From assembly GCA_021442155.1 (NCBI GenBank), contig CM038225.1:83836925-83900924 (forward strand): a stretch of 64,000 nucleotides of DNA, written 5' to 3'. Positions 47,641 to 59,059 of this stretch are shown here, piece by piece. Position 1 is the first letter of the stretch; each line of letters starts with the position of its first letter. The position numbers were made by a program, and so were the translations under genes. The notes below the pieces were generated by a model, which was not told the DNA's origin, did not search any database, and saw only the letters and a list, made by a program, of their open reading frames with translations. The stretch is from Cymbidium sinense (Eukaryota; Streptophyta; Magnoliopsida; Asparagales; Orchidaceae).

Positions 47641-48840
47641 AATTCCTCCATACAAGAAAAGGACATTAAAACCATGGTTGAGCAGTAGATGAGAAAAGCA
47701 TTGGCTCAAGCCCGAGGAGGATCATCAGTTCCAAAGGGTAGACCCTACCCAGAGGAATTTAATGCTATCCAATATCCTAAGGGTTTCATACCACCTTCTT
47801 TCAAGGGCTTCAACGGCAGTGGGAACCCAAGGCAGCACATAGTGTATTTCAGGGCCAGTTGTTGCAACACCAGTGGCAGTGATGCTTTACTCTTCTATCT
47901 TTTTGTCAACAATTTTAGTTGGCATAGCCTTTGATTGATATACTGAACTTCTCAATAGTTCAATGAAGACTTTTGCTGAGTTGGAATAACTTTTCATTAA
48001 GAGGTTTGTTGGGGCTCAGTAAAGGGTGACTGTAGGAGATCTCGTTGTGGCTCAACAACACCCTGGTGAGTTTCTTGTTGATTATATTCTCAGATGGCAT
48101 AATTTGAGTATGAAATGTGATCTGCAGATGTTTGAATAGCATGCCATTGAACTTCTGCTTAAGAATATTTATGGCCTGATCGCCTTCATGCTTAATGGTT
48201 TCACCATCAAAATATTTGAGAAGCTAATCAATAAGGCTGCTACAAGGAGAAGCTAAAATGTTGCCTTTTTTGGACAAATCAACAAAGCTAAAGCCACAGA
48301 AGGTGTATGAGAAGAAACCAGGAGTAGTGATAGCAGTAGACAAGGGGAAACATCTGACCAAAGAGCAATATGAGAGACCTCATGCTCCATAGTCATCCCT
48401 TTCACCTCCTCTACCACCAGGCCATCTATCCCACCATACTCTCCATGGCTCCCTCCTCTCGCCATATCCACAGTAGTGGTACACATACCTGCCTCTAGGT
48501 AGCTATCATCCACCTACTCTTATGGATAAACTAAACAAACCATATTCATTTATGAGGGAGGTAGTTAGGAAAATCTTTAAGAATCTCTTAAAGAAACGAC
48601 TCGCCTACTCGAAATAGAAGGCTCGAGAAAGTGGGCAAGAGCAATGATCCTAACTTTTGCCCCTACCACCGCATGCTTGGTCATGTTTTGGAGGATTTCT
48701 TTACATTCAAGGACTATCTTGAGCATAGCTTCAAGACAGGCGCCATAGTTATCCCAAAGGAATACTTAGTGGAACAACCATCCAATTCCATTAGGATAAT
48801 CCTTGGGGATACTTGCGATGCTCTCAAAAGCAAAGAAGGT
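47641..48840 (+). pseudogene. gag: gag pseudogene of element A
   Basis: 47,689-47,934 reads RPYPEEFNAIQYPKGFIPPS, then FKGFNGSGNPRQHIVYFRAS, the start of the Tat capsid domain. After a frameshift, 48,020-48,240 continues with VTVGDLVVAQQHPGEFLVDY and ILRWHNLSMK, then HAIELLLKNI. 48,631-48,843 has SNDPNFCPYHRMLGHVLEDF, then FTFKDYLEHSFKTGAI, the CPYHRxLGHxLEDCF segment typical of this group in place of a CCHC knuckle. The final cysteine of that motif is phenylalanine here. About 48,300-48,480 is a proline-rich linker. The best guide to the missing parts is the partner copy at 55,993-57,060. Confidence 0.8.
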
Positions 48841-49124
48841 TAGGATATCTCCTTATCCTGAACCTCTAAAAAGATAGTATCAAAAATCAAGAAACTTTTC
48901 CTGCAAGTGCTTGAGGCAGCTCGAAACTCCAACATCAAGGAAGGTTTGCAAGTTGCCACAGCCAACTTTGGGAAAGGGGGAGCTCAGCAGCAACAACAAC
49001 AACAGCCCATGCCAGCCCGGGATAGCCAAGTAGCACAACCAAGAGTCAAGTCTAAAATGCACCTACTATCTCAGACGGCACATCTACTTCTGCTAGTTCT
49101 TCCTCTAATAGACATCTTATATCG

Positions 49125-49880
49125 ATGGATGAGGATATTAAATCCCTTACTCCACTTACTTTACTAGATTTCTACTATGTACCTCCTTCAAAATCTAAGA
49201 AAATAAGGAATAAAGCTAGCTTGAATTATATCTGTGTCACTTCTGATGGGTTGTCTAACTCTATTCTTCAAGAAAACTCTTCAAATCTAAACAATAACTA
49301 TAACAACTCCTATCTTCCCTTATCTGATTTAGAGATGGACTTTCCTTCTCTGAATAATATGAGTTCACCTCTTGAGATAGACTTAGAATCATCTGATTCT
49401 GAGGGTCCCATTGGAGAAGCTGTAGGTGAGCTTGACGAGCAGGTAGAATCTTCCACTAGTTTTTCACAAGTGATCACCAAAGTCAACCACCATAGTGGCA
49501 AGGTTCTACCTCCTAAGGCAACACCTCAAGATAAGGGTAAACAAGTCATTGAGAGGACTCAATGAACAAGGTGAGAGGGCTTTAAGTTCTATAGTGTTAC
49601 CTTTGGAGGTAGGTGAATGGAAGACTGAAGCCAAATTCTACATAATAGATTCGAATACTTTGATCATTGCTTTGCTTGGTAGGCCTTGGATACATTAGAA
49701 CAAGATGATTCCATCTTCCCTTCACCAGTGCATCAAGTTCAGAAGGGATGGGATCGAGTACTGTGTCAAAGGGGATGAAAAGCCATTTTCAGTTAGAGAG
49801 GTTGAGATATATGAAGATGCAACCTGCTATCTTCCTCAAAATACCTTTTCTCATGAACTTGATCAAAATTCAAATACAAA
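49125..49880 (+). pseudogene. pol: Protease region of element A
   Basis: 49,125-49,565 opens with LTPLTLLDFYYVPPSKSKK and an acidic, serine-rich stretch. Then, in the next frame, comes LNEQGERALSSIVLPLEVGE, KTEAKFYIIDSN and ALLGRPWIH (to 49,698), followed by [20 protein letters not shown]. This is the second half of a retroviral-type aspartic protease of Ty3/gypsy kind: a hydrophobic flap region and the conserved (L/I)LGRPWIH. The D(T/S)GS active-site segment is not seen in A. A stop follows the RPWIH motif. Element B keeps the same part at 58,265-58,560. Confidence 0.75.
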
Positions 49881-49931
49881 AGAAAAAGAAAAAGAAGAAA
49901 AAGAAAAAGAAAAGAAAAAGAAAAATGAAAT
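49876..49931 (+). repeat. GAAAAA-rich purine tract coding a K/E run
   Basis: A run of AAAGAAAAAGAAGA-like units codes for alternating lysine and glutamate after the protease. Element B has a matching but shorter and frame-shifted run at 58,578-58,621, followed in both copies by ATGAAATAACAAGTGAAC. Confidence 0.85.
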
Positions 49932-50317
49932 AACAAGTGAACGAGAAAAGGACATCAAGGAAGAAGTAGAGCCACGTGTCACATCCCACTCACTATTCAT
50001 TCTATCATGGACATGTGGGATGACTTTCACCACAGTGGTAAACACACCCCTGTTGGCCACAACAATATTATGTTCATAGTCTATTTCATAAAGACTTGGA
50101 ATCTAGCTCAAGGATTTAATGTGATTAGCATACCGAACCCCTCTCAGTTTCCTTGGAGGTGACACTCCAATGACACCTGCAAACAAAGCATGAATGTATT
50201 CGAATCAAAATTATATGAAACAGTCAGACATCAGTTGGGAATATTAGCTCTAACCTCACTTTCCTCTCAAAAATTGAAGGTTTAGTAGTTAAAGAAGCCC
50301 CTGGGTCTACCATTGAT

Positions 50318-50772
50318 ATGAAGCCAAAGAGATTTCTTTTGGGATCATCATCCTCAAGTCAAGTGGATGTAGAACTTGATGATAATTCATATAAAGAATT
50401 AATGGAATTACCTTTGATTAGTACTTGTGTTCTTAATCTTGAAAAGAAGGGTTTAATTCTTACACGCCTAACATCGAGTACTTCAAAAGCTATGGAACAA
50501 CAAAGGCAAAGCACATCAAGACCGGACTAGGATTGCAAGGTCCAATCAAAGATGACGATTACTGCTTAGTTGTCACCAATCATCTGAAATCTGATAGGTT
50601 TTTCTCCAACCACACTAACTCTTATGAGAATGTGTGTTTAGAAACATCAGATGATCCAGATGATCTTCAAATCAAAGATGCACCACCAGAGTTCAAAGAA
50701 GAAATTCATTCAATAATAAATAAGCTTAAAGAAATCAACCTTGAGATGGAAGAAGATGCACAACATTCATAG
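50318..50772 (+). pseudogene. pol: Protease-to-RT linker of element A
   Basis: 50,318-50,530 (PKRFLLGSSSSSQVDVELDD) and 50,533-50,772 (ending INKLKEINLEMEEDAQ) correspond to B at 59,060-59,500. The final LKEINLxxEED is the stretch that regularly precedes the RT domain in Tat pol. A single stop separates the two pieces. Confidence 0.7.
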
Positions 50773-50804
50773 TCTTGAATGAAGAAGAAACAATGACTTA
50801 GTTT

Positions 50805-51463
50805 TTGACCAGTTTAAGGATGCTTGCGGGAGTTATAAAGAGATGGATTATCTCTAGCACCCACAAACTAACAATAGATCTTAACACCAAACCTATCAAA
50901 CAAGCTCCTAAATGCATGCGATTAGAAATTGAGCAACAGGTCATTTCTAAAGTGAAGAAACTGATCGATGCCGGTTTCATCGTGGAAGAAAATACCTCCT
51001 AGTTAGCGGTCATTTAGTAAGAAAAAAAATCAAATTTGCAATCGTGGACTTGAACAAGGCATGCCCTAAGGATGAATTTCTTCTTCCTATACTAGAATTA
51101 ATGGTGGACATCGCCTCATCTCATGTAGTATTCTCCTTCATGGATGGGTCACCTAGCTACAACCAAATCAAGATGGCCCACGAGGATGAAAGAAACACTA
51201 CTTATCGAACCTCGATCAGAATCTATTGCTATAAGGTCATGCCTTTCGGCCTTAAAAATGCTGGTGCTACATACCAACGGAAAATGACTCAAATCTTCAA
51301 CGAACTCATCCATCATCAACTTGAGTGCTATGTTGATGATCTAGTAGTCAAAAGCAAAGAAAATTAAAACCATCTCTTTAACTTGAGAGTAGTTTTTGAA
51401 CGGTTAAGACAATATAACCTCAAAATGAACCCACTCGGAGTAGGTTCAGGGAAGTTCCTAGGA
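50805..51463 (+). pseudogene. pol: Reverse transcriptase of element A, cut by element B
   Basis: 50,905-51,000 reads KQAPKCMRLEIEQQVISKVK, then KLIDAGFIVEE, the RT N-terminal fingers. After a break, 51,044-51,367 is an uninterrupted 107-residue frame: MDLNKACPKDEFLLPI, then FSFMDGSPSYNQIKMAHEDE (catalytic aspartate of motif A), YKVMPFGLKNAGATYQ and ECYVDDLVVKSKEN. The YVDD box is intact (51,329-51,340). The RT would copy element RNA into DNA in the particle. Two stops near 51,000 and the loss of everything after 51,463 make it non-functional. Confidence 0.9.
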
Positions 51464-51800
51464 TGTAATTAACTATGAGGGCTTGCCTCCATAGGGAACT
51501 TAACGAACTCAGTTTAAAATAAACCCTACTTTACTTTTCATGTAAAATAAGGGAAGAATCTATATACATCATCATAGTCCTTAGGAGTCCTTATTTAGGT
51601 GATTAGGTCCATTGTAGGGTGGTGGCTTCTGTCTTTCAAGATAGTACACCTCTCCTCAATATCATACCCGATCACCCTAATAATAACATCCGTGGATCTA
51701 CGTGGAGTCCCGACAAGGTGTATATATTTTATTTCTTCATTTTACTTCTTTTTTTGAAAAGATTAGAATGAAGATTGGGAAATGTAGAAAAACACCCACA
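51464..51800 (+). mobile_element. 5' LTR of element B (337 bp)
   Basis: The left edge is set by the end of the RT reading of element A and a TG start (TGTAATTAACTATGAGGGC). The right edge is set by CACCCACA, eight bases before an intact primer site. The related LTR at 26,826-27,007 supports both ends. It is short for this lineage. With TATATATT at 51,721, R and U5 together would be only about 50 bases. Confidence 0.75.
51721..51728 (+). promoter_or_regulatory. TATA box of element B LTR
   Basis: TATATATT stands 258 bases into the LTR after a GC-richer stretch (GTGGAGTCCCGACAAGG). Transcription would be expected to start some 30 bases downstream, near 51,750-51,755. Confidence 0.5.
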
Positions 51801-51808
51801 GATTTTTC

Positions 51809-51826
51809 TGGCGACTCTGCTGGGGA
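51809..51826 (+). promoter_or_regulatory. Primer binding site of element B
   Basis: TGGCGACTCTGCTGGGGA starts with TGG (complement of the CCA tail of a tRNA) and has the wording typical of Ogre/Tat primer sites, usually assigned to tRNA-Arg. It looks undamaged over 18 bases. Minus-strand DNA synthesis starts here. Confidence 0.85.
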
Positions 51827-51970
51827 AGGTTCCTCTCTCCATCTTTGGTAAATGATCATTGTCTTCAAGTATTGATAGTGGATTTGTACTTTGTATAAGT
51901 CTGAGACTATCTTTCTTATCTATTGGCACTTAGTTTATTTCATTCTTAAGCTAAGCTAGCCAACATCTTT

Positions 51971-54030
51971 AGGTTTTAGGACCTCACTACATGTAGGTCT
52001 TAAAACCTTTATCATTTCCCAAAATGTGAAAATAAAAATTTAATAAAATAAATAACTAAAGACTTCCTCCTTACCATTTCTATGGTAAGGAAAGGTTCAT
52101 TTCAAATGTCAAGAAAAATAAATCCTTTATAAAAAACATCAATTTCCAAAAAAAAACACTCTTTCAAAATGCACATAATAAAATGGTTTGTACAAAAAAT
52201 TTCATTAACCAATCTCATCTAACAATCTTCATGATTGTTATATCAAGGATCCTTTCAAAAAAAAAATCAATAATCATATTTTCTAAAAGCACAAATGAAC
52301 ACCTCCATTCAATATACTCAATTTATTGAATGAAGGTTTTCATTTTCAATCAAAATCAACAATCATATTTTTCAAAAGCACAAATAAACACTTTCATTCA
52401 ATATACCCAAATTTATTGAATGAAGGTTTTCATTTTCAATCAAAATTCAACAATCATATTTTTCCAAAAGAACAAATGAACACTTTCATTCAATATACCC
52501 AAATTTATTGAATGAAGGTTTTCATTTTCAATCAAAAATTAACAATCATGTTTTCCAAAAGTAGAAATGAACAATTCCATTCAATGTACTCAATTTATTG
52601 AATGAAGGTATTCATTTTCAATGAAAATTCAAAATCATATTTTCCAAAAGCACAAATGAACATCCTCATTCAATTTATTGAATAAGGATTTCATTTTTAA
52701 AAATAAAATCAATAATTTCAAAAACAAAATTAACAACCATCTTTTCAAAAAAATAAAATTAAAATTCATCTTTTTCAAAAAAAAAAAGGCAATAAAATGA
52801 ACAACCTCATTCAATTTATTTGAATGAGGATTTCATTTTCAAAATGAAATCAAACAATCATCTTTCCAAAATTAAAACAACATTTGGATCCTTCATTTAG
52901 CATACCTAAATTTGCTAAGTGAAAATCCTCTTTTTCAAAATGAAAATACATTTGGATCCTTCATTTAGCATACCCAAATTTGCTAAGTGAAGATCCTCTT
53001 TTCAAAAATAAAATAACATTTGGATCTTTCATTTAGCATACCTAAATTTGCTAAATGAAAATCCTCTTTCTCAAAATCAAAATACATTTGGATCTTTCAT
53101 TTAGCATACCCAAATTTGCTAAGTGAAGATCCTCTTCCCCAAAAAAAATAAAATAGCATTCGGGTCTTTCATTTAGCATACCCAAATTTGCTAAGTGAAA
53201 ATCCTTTTTTCCAAAAATCAAAATTAAATCACATTTGGATCTTTCATTTAGCATGCCCAAATTTTCTATGTGAAAATCCTCTTTTTTTAAAAAAATCAAA
53301 ACATCAAAACACATTTGAATTTCCTATTTAGCATACCTAAATTTTCTAAATAGGAATCCTCTTTTCAAAATCAAAAGAATAAAATCAAAATATGAAACAC
53401 TTTGGGATTTCTTTAGCATACCTAAATTTGCTAAGAATCCTCTTTTCAAAAAAGAAAAAAAAATCTAAACACATTTGAATTTCCTACCTAGCATACCTAA
53501 ATTTGCTAAGTAGAAATCCTCATTTCAAAAAAAATCAAAAAGAACAAAAACAAAGAACATTTGGATTTCCTATTTAGCATACCTAAATTTACTAAATAGG
53601 AACCCTCTTTTCAAAATCAAAAAGAACAAAATCAATCACATTGGATCCTTTATTTAGCATACCTAAATTTCCTAAGTAAAGTTCCTCTTTTCAAAAATAA
53701 CAAAATATTTGAATTCTTCATTTAGCATACCCAAATTTGCTAAGTGAAGACTCCACTTTCAAATTCACATGATTCACAAACAAGAAAGCAAAAGAAAAAT
53801 AAAATTGCTTTCAAACACCTCACTTAGTATACCTAAATTAGCTAAGTGAATTTCAAAATCAAAATCCAAACAAAATCAAATGACCCTTTACTTTAACATA
53901 CTCAAATTTGTTAAATGAAGGGTCTCCAAACAATTAAAAATCAAATCTCAAATATGAACCTATAGAAGCATCAATCTCTCCAGTAATACTTGAACCCATT
54001 TTCAACGTATACAAATTTGTTGAAAATAGA
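51971..54030 (+). repeat. Leader array of about twenty hairpin units
   Basis: Repeated short inverted repeats, 65-95 bases apart, fill the leader of B. Examples: 51,971-51,984 with 51,995-52,008 (13 of 14 bases pair, the other a G-T); CCTTACCAT/ATGGTAAGG (52,069/52,082); AACAATC/GATTGTT (52,221/52,233); CATTCAAT/ATTGAATG (52,306/52,325, repeated about three more times); CCTCATTCAA/TTGAATGAGG (52,805/52,820); TTCATTTAGCA/TGCTAAATGAA (53,028/53,049); TTCCTATTTAG/CTAAATAGGAA (53,321/53,346); TCACTTAG/CTAAGTGA (53,820/53,842). The loops are nearly constant (TACCCAAATT or TACCTAAATT). The text between hairpins is A-rich filler (TCAAAATCAAAA). The arms change together from unit to unit. Confidence 0.85.
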
Positions 54031-54179
54031 TTCCAAATTCAAAAATCTCTTCTCAAAATCTGAAGTCAAAAATATCTCTTCAAAATCAAAGAACCCCACT
54101 TAACATATTCAAATTATTGAGTGTGTTCAAATTCTAAAAAATGAATTAAAGCAAGAATTTGATTCAAACTTGTTCAACA

Positions 54180-55960
54180 TTTCACTTCGGGCCACTAGCT
54201 TAGTTTCAATGGCGACCAAAGTATGTGTTCACTTTTCCTCATGGATGGATTTGGATCGTGCCAACCTCCCAAGAGTCGATTATGCCCACCTCATCCACTT
54301 TGGTTGAGGCTTTCAGGGGGCTAGGATCATATGTGAGGGGACCACCCTCACTACAGTGAGCAAGAGCATGGTGACTGGGAAGAAGCCGGTCATCTAGGTT
54401 GAGATGCCGTCAGATGCAGAGATTCCATCACTGAAGAGGAAGGTTATGGCAGTTCCCACAACAAAGAATAGTTTAGCAGGAGCAGTGGTTTCTCGCCCCA
54501 ACTAGAACCACTCTTGGCTCCAAGGGGATGGCTCCCTTGATTCCAAGGATTATCTCCCCTACCTTCGAGGTTGGGTCTAGCTCCCATACTGCTCGACCTA
54601 CCAGGACTTAGCGCAGGAATAAGAGCTGCATGATCAAGCTATCATCACATAGCAGAGAGCTAGGCAACAGCAGTTGAGGAGACACCTAGGATAGTCTCCT
54701 CTCATCATGAGAACAAATTTCATCTTTCGGTTCGAAGAGAGGATGTTTGAAGGATTTCAGCTTCACCTCTGCCAGTAGTACAGTTTTAGGCTCCTATCAC
54801 TAAGAGGAGGAGATCATGTACTAGCCTGAGATCAGTCCTTCACCAAGTTGGCAGAGCCTACAGACAATCAGAGTCCGAGGCTCAATTTGATTTGAGATCA
54901 GTTATCCCCATAGTGTGGGGAAGCATATTAGGCAAGAGAGGGCAAGGGAGGCCCGTACATCAGTGCATATTACCAGTCGGGAAAGGTGGAGGTACAACTG
55001 ATAGTCAATGGCCTCTGTACTTGTAGACTGTCCCGATTGACGTGCTACCCGTGTCGATCATACTGACAGCATCTTACTCACAGGGACTACCCATCATAGG
55101 AGGGGAGCTCTTATTCAAAGAGAGTCGGTGGTGCCTCCACCACACCGTTCCACCCCTCATCCACCATCTCCAATCCAGGTTCCATCATCTACCATTCCAG
55201 CAAAGGCCATGAAGGCCGCATCCGGGGAGATGAGAACCCCATTGGTGATCTAGTTACGGCCAAGAGATCACATTCCATCTACACCACCTACTGTGGCATG
55301 CCGAGCTCTGTTGCTCGACCTTCTACCCCAGTTATGGTGAAGGAGTTGCAACCACGGAGCATCATAGTCATGCCATCACCTCCACCACCATAACAGGCTA
55401 TGGAGATATCAATAATTGAGGGAGGAGGAGTTAGTTCGTTTGGCATGATCCTGGAGTGTTACTCCACCCATCTAGTGACTGTGAGCATCTTTCTTCCAAC
55501 GAGCATAGCCTCACGGGTTAGCCTCCAATAGCGGGAGGTTGTGTTTATCTATTCATGATAGTGATCCCATTACCTCATTGATCTATTGCTAGACGATCCC
55601 TAGATGACATTAGCTCAATATCTAGTGAGAAAAAAGGAGATCTTAGGATATGAGGTCCGACTTAGAGGATGAGAAGGTCGCTTGATCCCAATGGATGAAC
55701 TTTAAAGGATTGAGAGTACACATGGTAGATACTGTGGTTTCCTCCATCAAGAATTTTGAAGGAAGGCCAGTAGACACACACCTATCGACCCAACACCTCA
55801 CAACAAACAAGAAGAAAAAATGATAGATAGGATGGGGAAAAGGCTCGAACACTTGTTGATAGCAGTTTTGGCATTATAGAATCAAGCCCCAACAGCACAT
55901 ACTATCATTATAGAAATGGGTCCACCTGAGTTGCTGCATGTCTTGGATCAAACCAAAACT
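54180..55960 (+). pseudogene. Upstream ORF / gag N-terminal region of element B
   Basis: Parallel to 45,800-47,640 of element A (for example CACTGAAGAGGAAGGTT in both, and GGGGAGC...GTGGTGCCTCCACCACA at 55,105 and 46,695). It is more broken than A, with frequent 1-3 base losses. Product unknown, as in A. Confidence 0.5.
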
Positions 55961-55992
55961 ACACCGCAGTAGAAGCGCACCGCTTGTAGAAG

Positions 55993-57060
55993 GTGGATAG
56001 TACCTCCATACATGAAAAGAACATCAAAACCATGGTTGAGCAGCAGGTGAGAGAAGCATTGGCTCAAGCCGGAGGAGGATCATCAATTCCAAAGGGTAGG
56101 CCCTACCCAGAGGAATTTAATACCATCCAATATCTTAAGAGTTTCGTGCCACCTTCTTTAAAAATCTTCGATGGTAGCGAGAACCCAAGGAAGCACATAG
56201 CACATTTTAGGGTCAATTATTACAACGTCGGTGGCAGTGATGCTTTATCCTTCCGTCTCTTCATCAATAGCTTAGCAGGTATAGCCTTTGATGTCAACTT
56301 CCCAATAGTTCTGAAGACTTTGAGAGCAACTCTTCATTAAGAGGTTTGCTGGAGCTCAACAAAGGGTGATTGTAGGCGATCTCGTTGTGGCTCAACAACA
56401 CCCTAGTGAGTCTCTCATTGATTATATTCTCAGATGGTGTAATTTGAGTATGAAATTCATGCCACAGCTATCTGAACAGCATGCCATAGAAATTCTACTA
56501 AAGAATATTCATGGCCCGGTCGCCTTCATGCTCAAAGGTTTCACCATCAAGACCTTTGAGATGTTAATCAACAAGGTGGCTAGCTTGCAAGGAGAAGCCA
56601 AACAGTTGCCTTTTCCAAATCAACCAATAAAGCCACAAAGGTTATGAAGAAATAAGCAAGGATGCGAGATAAGGGGAAACAGCTGGCTAGAGAGTTGTAT
56701 AAGAGACCTCGAGCTCCCCAGCCATCACTTCCACCGCCTAGGCCATACTTCCGGCCACCACAGCAGCCTCCATGGCCTTCACTTCCTCCTCCTCACCATC
56801 ATCATAGCACATACACATACCGCTGGTAGCTACCATCACCTACTTATGGATAAACTAAACAAACCATATTCATTTAAGAGGGAGGTAGTTAGAAAATCTT
56901 TAAGAATCTCTTAAAGAAACTGACTTTCACCCAACCTAAAAGGCCGGAGGAAGTGGGCAAGAGCAATGATCCTAACTTTTTCCCCTACCATCTCATGCTA
57001 GGTCATGTTTTGGAGGATTGCTTTACATTTAAGGACTGGCTTGAACAAAGCTTCAAGATA
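55993..57060 (+). pseudogene. gag: gag pseudogene of element B
   Basis: 55,993-56,340 is a clean 115-residue frame: EQQVREALAQAGGGSSIPKG, RPYPEEFNTIQYLKSF, IAHFRVNYYNVGG and LSFRLFINSLAGIAFD. 56,366-56,647 continues as VGDLVVAQQHPSESLIDYIL, RWCNLSMKFMPQLSEQ and AIEILLKNIHGPVAFMLKGF. Together these give most of the Tat capsid domain. A proline/histidine-rich linker follows (56,700-56,830), then NDPNFFPYHLMLGHVLEDCF near 56,965-57,030. Here the first cysteine of the C-x2-H segment is phenylalanine while the last one is kept, the reverse of A. The gag product packages element RNA. Confidence 0.82.
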
Positions 57061-57410
57061 GACCATAGTTATCCCAAGAATACTTGGAACAACCATCCGC
57101 CCATTAGGTAATCCTTGGGGATACATGATCCTCTAAAACCAAAGAAGGTTGGGATATCTCCTTATCCCAACCTCTAAGAAATTATTTCAAAATCAAGAAA
57201 CTTTCGCAGTGCCTGAAACCTCCAACATCAAGGAAGGTTTGCAAGTTATCAAAGACAACTTAGGAAAAGGGGGAGCTCAAGAGGAAGAAGCAGCTGTGCC
57301 TATAGAGATAGCCAAGTAGCAACCAATCATGTCTGGCCTCCCATCCTAGCTACTTCTCAAATGCACATCTACTTCTAGCTCTTCCTCTAGTAGACATCTT
57401 ATATCGGCGG

Positions 57411-58620
57411 ATGAGGGAATCAAATCCCTCACCCTCACTTACTTTACTAGATTTTTACGATGTATCTCCTTCAAAATCTAAGAAATCAAGGAATAAAGCT
57501 AGTTTGAATTATATCTGTGTAACTTCTGATGGGTTGCCTAACTCTATTCTTCAAGAAAACCCTTCAAGTCTGAACAATAACTATAGCAACTCTGATCTTC
57601 CCTTTTCTGATTCAGAGTTGGTTCTTCCTTCTCTGAATAATATGGGTTCGCCTCTTTAGATAGACTTGTAATCATCTAATTTCAAGGGTCTCATCAGAGA
57701 AGCTGTAGGTAAGCCTGACGAGCAGGTAGAACCTTCCACTAGCTTGCCACAAGAAATCACCAAAGTTTACCTCTATAGTGGCAAGGTTCTACCTCCTAGG
57801 GTGCACCTCAAGATAAAGGGAAATAAATCATTGGTTCAGATGATCAAGAAGCCCCTCCATAGGATGCTCCATCCATGGATATGCAAGGATCAACCCAAAG
57901 TGGGACAATGTCCTCTCACCTAAGAAAGTTTCCATCTAAGCTAAGCATATATGATGCCTTGTCTTATCCAAAGAGATGAGGGAATCATTAATCAAGGCTC
58001 TTCTTGATCTAGATATGCTTAGCTCGCTATTGGAGAGGAGGCACATTATTCAGAGAAGCCTGTGGAGTCACTTTCATGGATGAAGACCTTCTTCTGGGAC
58101 ATGGAGCACAACCTTCCCCTACATTATAAAGGGACATGCAAGATCTGACTTTCGTGGTTCTTGTTGATCGTGTGCATGAATATTATGAGTCTAAAGACCC
58201 TTGCCTATTTGAGGATTGACATCTCTACACTCTGAGGAGATCGGATGATGTTGAGAGGATTCAATGAACAATGCGAGAGGGCTTTAGGTTCTATAGTGTT
58301 ACCCTTGGAGATAGGGGAATGGAATACTGAAGCAAAATTTTACATAATTGATTAAAATACTTCATTCATAGCTTTGCTCAGTAGGCCATGGATACATCAG
58401 AACAAGTTGATTCCATCCTCCCTTCATCAGTGCATCAAGTTCAAAAGGGATATGATCGAGTACTGTGTCAAAAGAGACGAAAAGCCATTTTCAGTTAGAG
58501 AGCTTGAGATATATGAAGATGTGACCTACTATCTTTCTCAAAATACATTTTCTTATGAACTTGGTTAAACTTCAAATTCAAAAGAAAAAAGAAAAAGCAG
58601 AAAAAAAAAGGAAAAGAAAA
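57411..58620 (+). pseudogene. pol: Protease region of element B
   Basis: 57,411-57,659 matches 49,125 of A (LTLLDFYDVSPSKSKKSRNK). At 58,265-58,420 the order is [39 protein letters not shown], where A has ALLGRPWIH, so one glycine has become serine. Then comes [20 protein letters not shown] up to 58,568. B keeps about 600 bases between these blocks (57,660-58,260) that A has lost, so B shows more of the protease-side sequence, but I cannot place a D(T/S)GS site in it with confidence. Confidence 0.7.
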
Positions 58621-59059
58621 ATGAAATAACAAGTGAACAAGAAAAGGATACTAAATAAGAAGTAGAGCTGCATGTCACATTCCACCCACAGTTCATTCCA
58701 TTGTATGGACATATGGGTAGGATGACTCGACCTCCACCACAGAGAGGCGACATAGAGCCGCCTGAGGTGGAAGACCCCTTGGTTGGCCACCAACGATAGG
58801 GTTATGTTCCACATAGAGTACCCTACTATTCACATAGACTTGGAATCCAACTCGAGGATGAGTCTAATGTGATTAGCATACCAGCCCAACCCTCTAGGGT
58901 TTCATTGAGGTGACACTGAGCCGAAATGATGAAGACCGTGCCTCAAGACAAGCATGAATGTATTCAAATCAAAATTATGTGAAACTCGATAAAGTTGGGG
59001 AACCTTAGCTCTAACCTCACTTTCTCTCAAAAGTTGAAGGTTTAGTAAAGGAAGCCCCA

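Larger units (their letters stand above)
45546..51463 (+). mobile_element. Tat-lineage retrotransposon A (5' truncated, interrupted in RT)
   Basis: From about 45,552 the text matches element B from 53,953 (TATGAACCTATGGAAGCATC against TATGAACCTATAGAAGCATC) and stays parallel through the upstream ORF, gag, protease and reverse transcriptase. It lacks LTR, primer site and most of the leader. Its RT is broken at 51,463 by the LTR of element B: the frame reads ...NLKMNP...GKFLG and then changes to TGTAATTAAC. The remaining RT-RNase H-integrase part of A should lie right of B, beyond the window. Confidence 0.85.

Noticed and set aside
48253..48513. Minus-strand frames within gag and integrase regions (also 46,148-46,330, 59,395-59,679, 62,788-63,012)
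   Set aside because: They are antisense to recognisable gag-pol or repeat sequence and show no domain of their own.
51809..51826. A tRNA gene fragment
   Set aside because: Only the 18 bases complementary to a tRNA 3' end are present, with no cloverleaf around them; it is a primer binding site.
52300..53940. CRISPR-like look of regularly spaced repeats
   Set aside because: Unit length and repeats vary, the spacers are A-rich filler, and the context is a plant retrotransposon leader with no cas genes.
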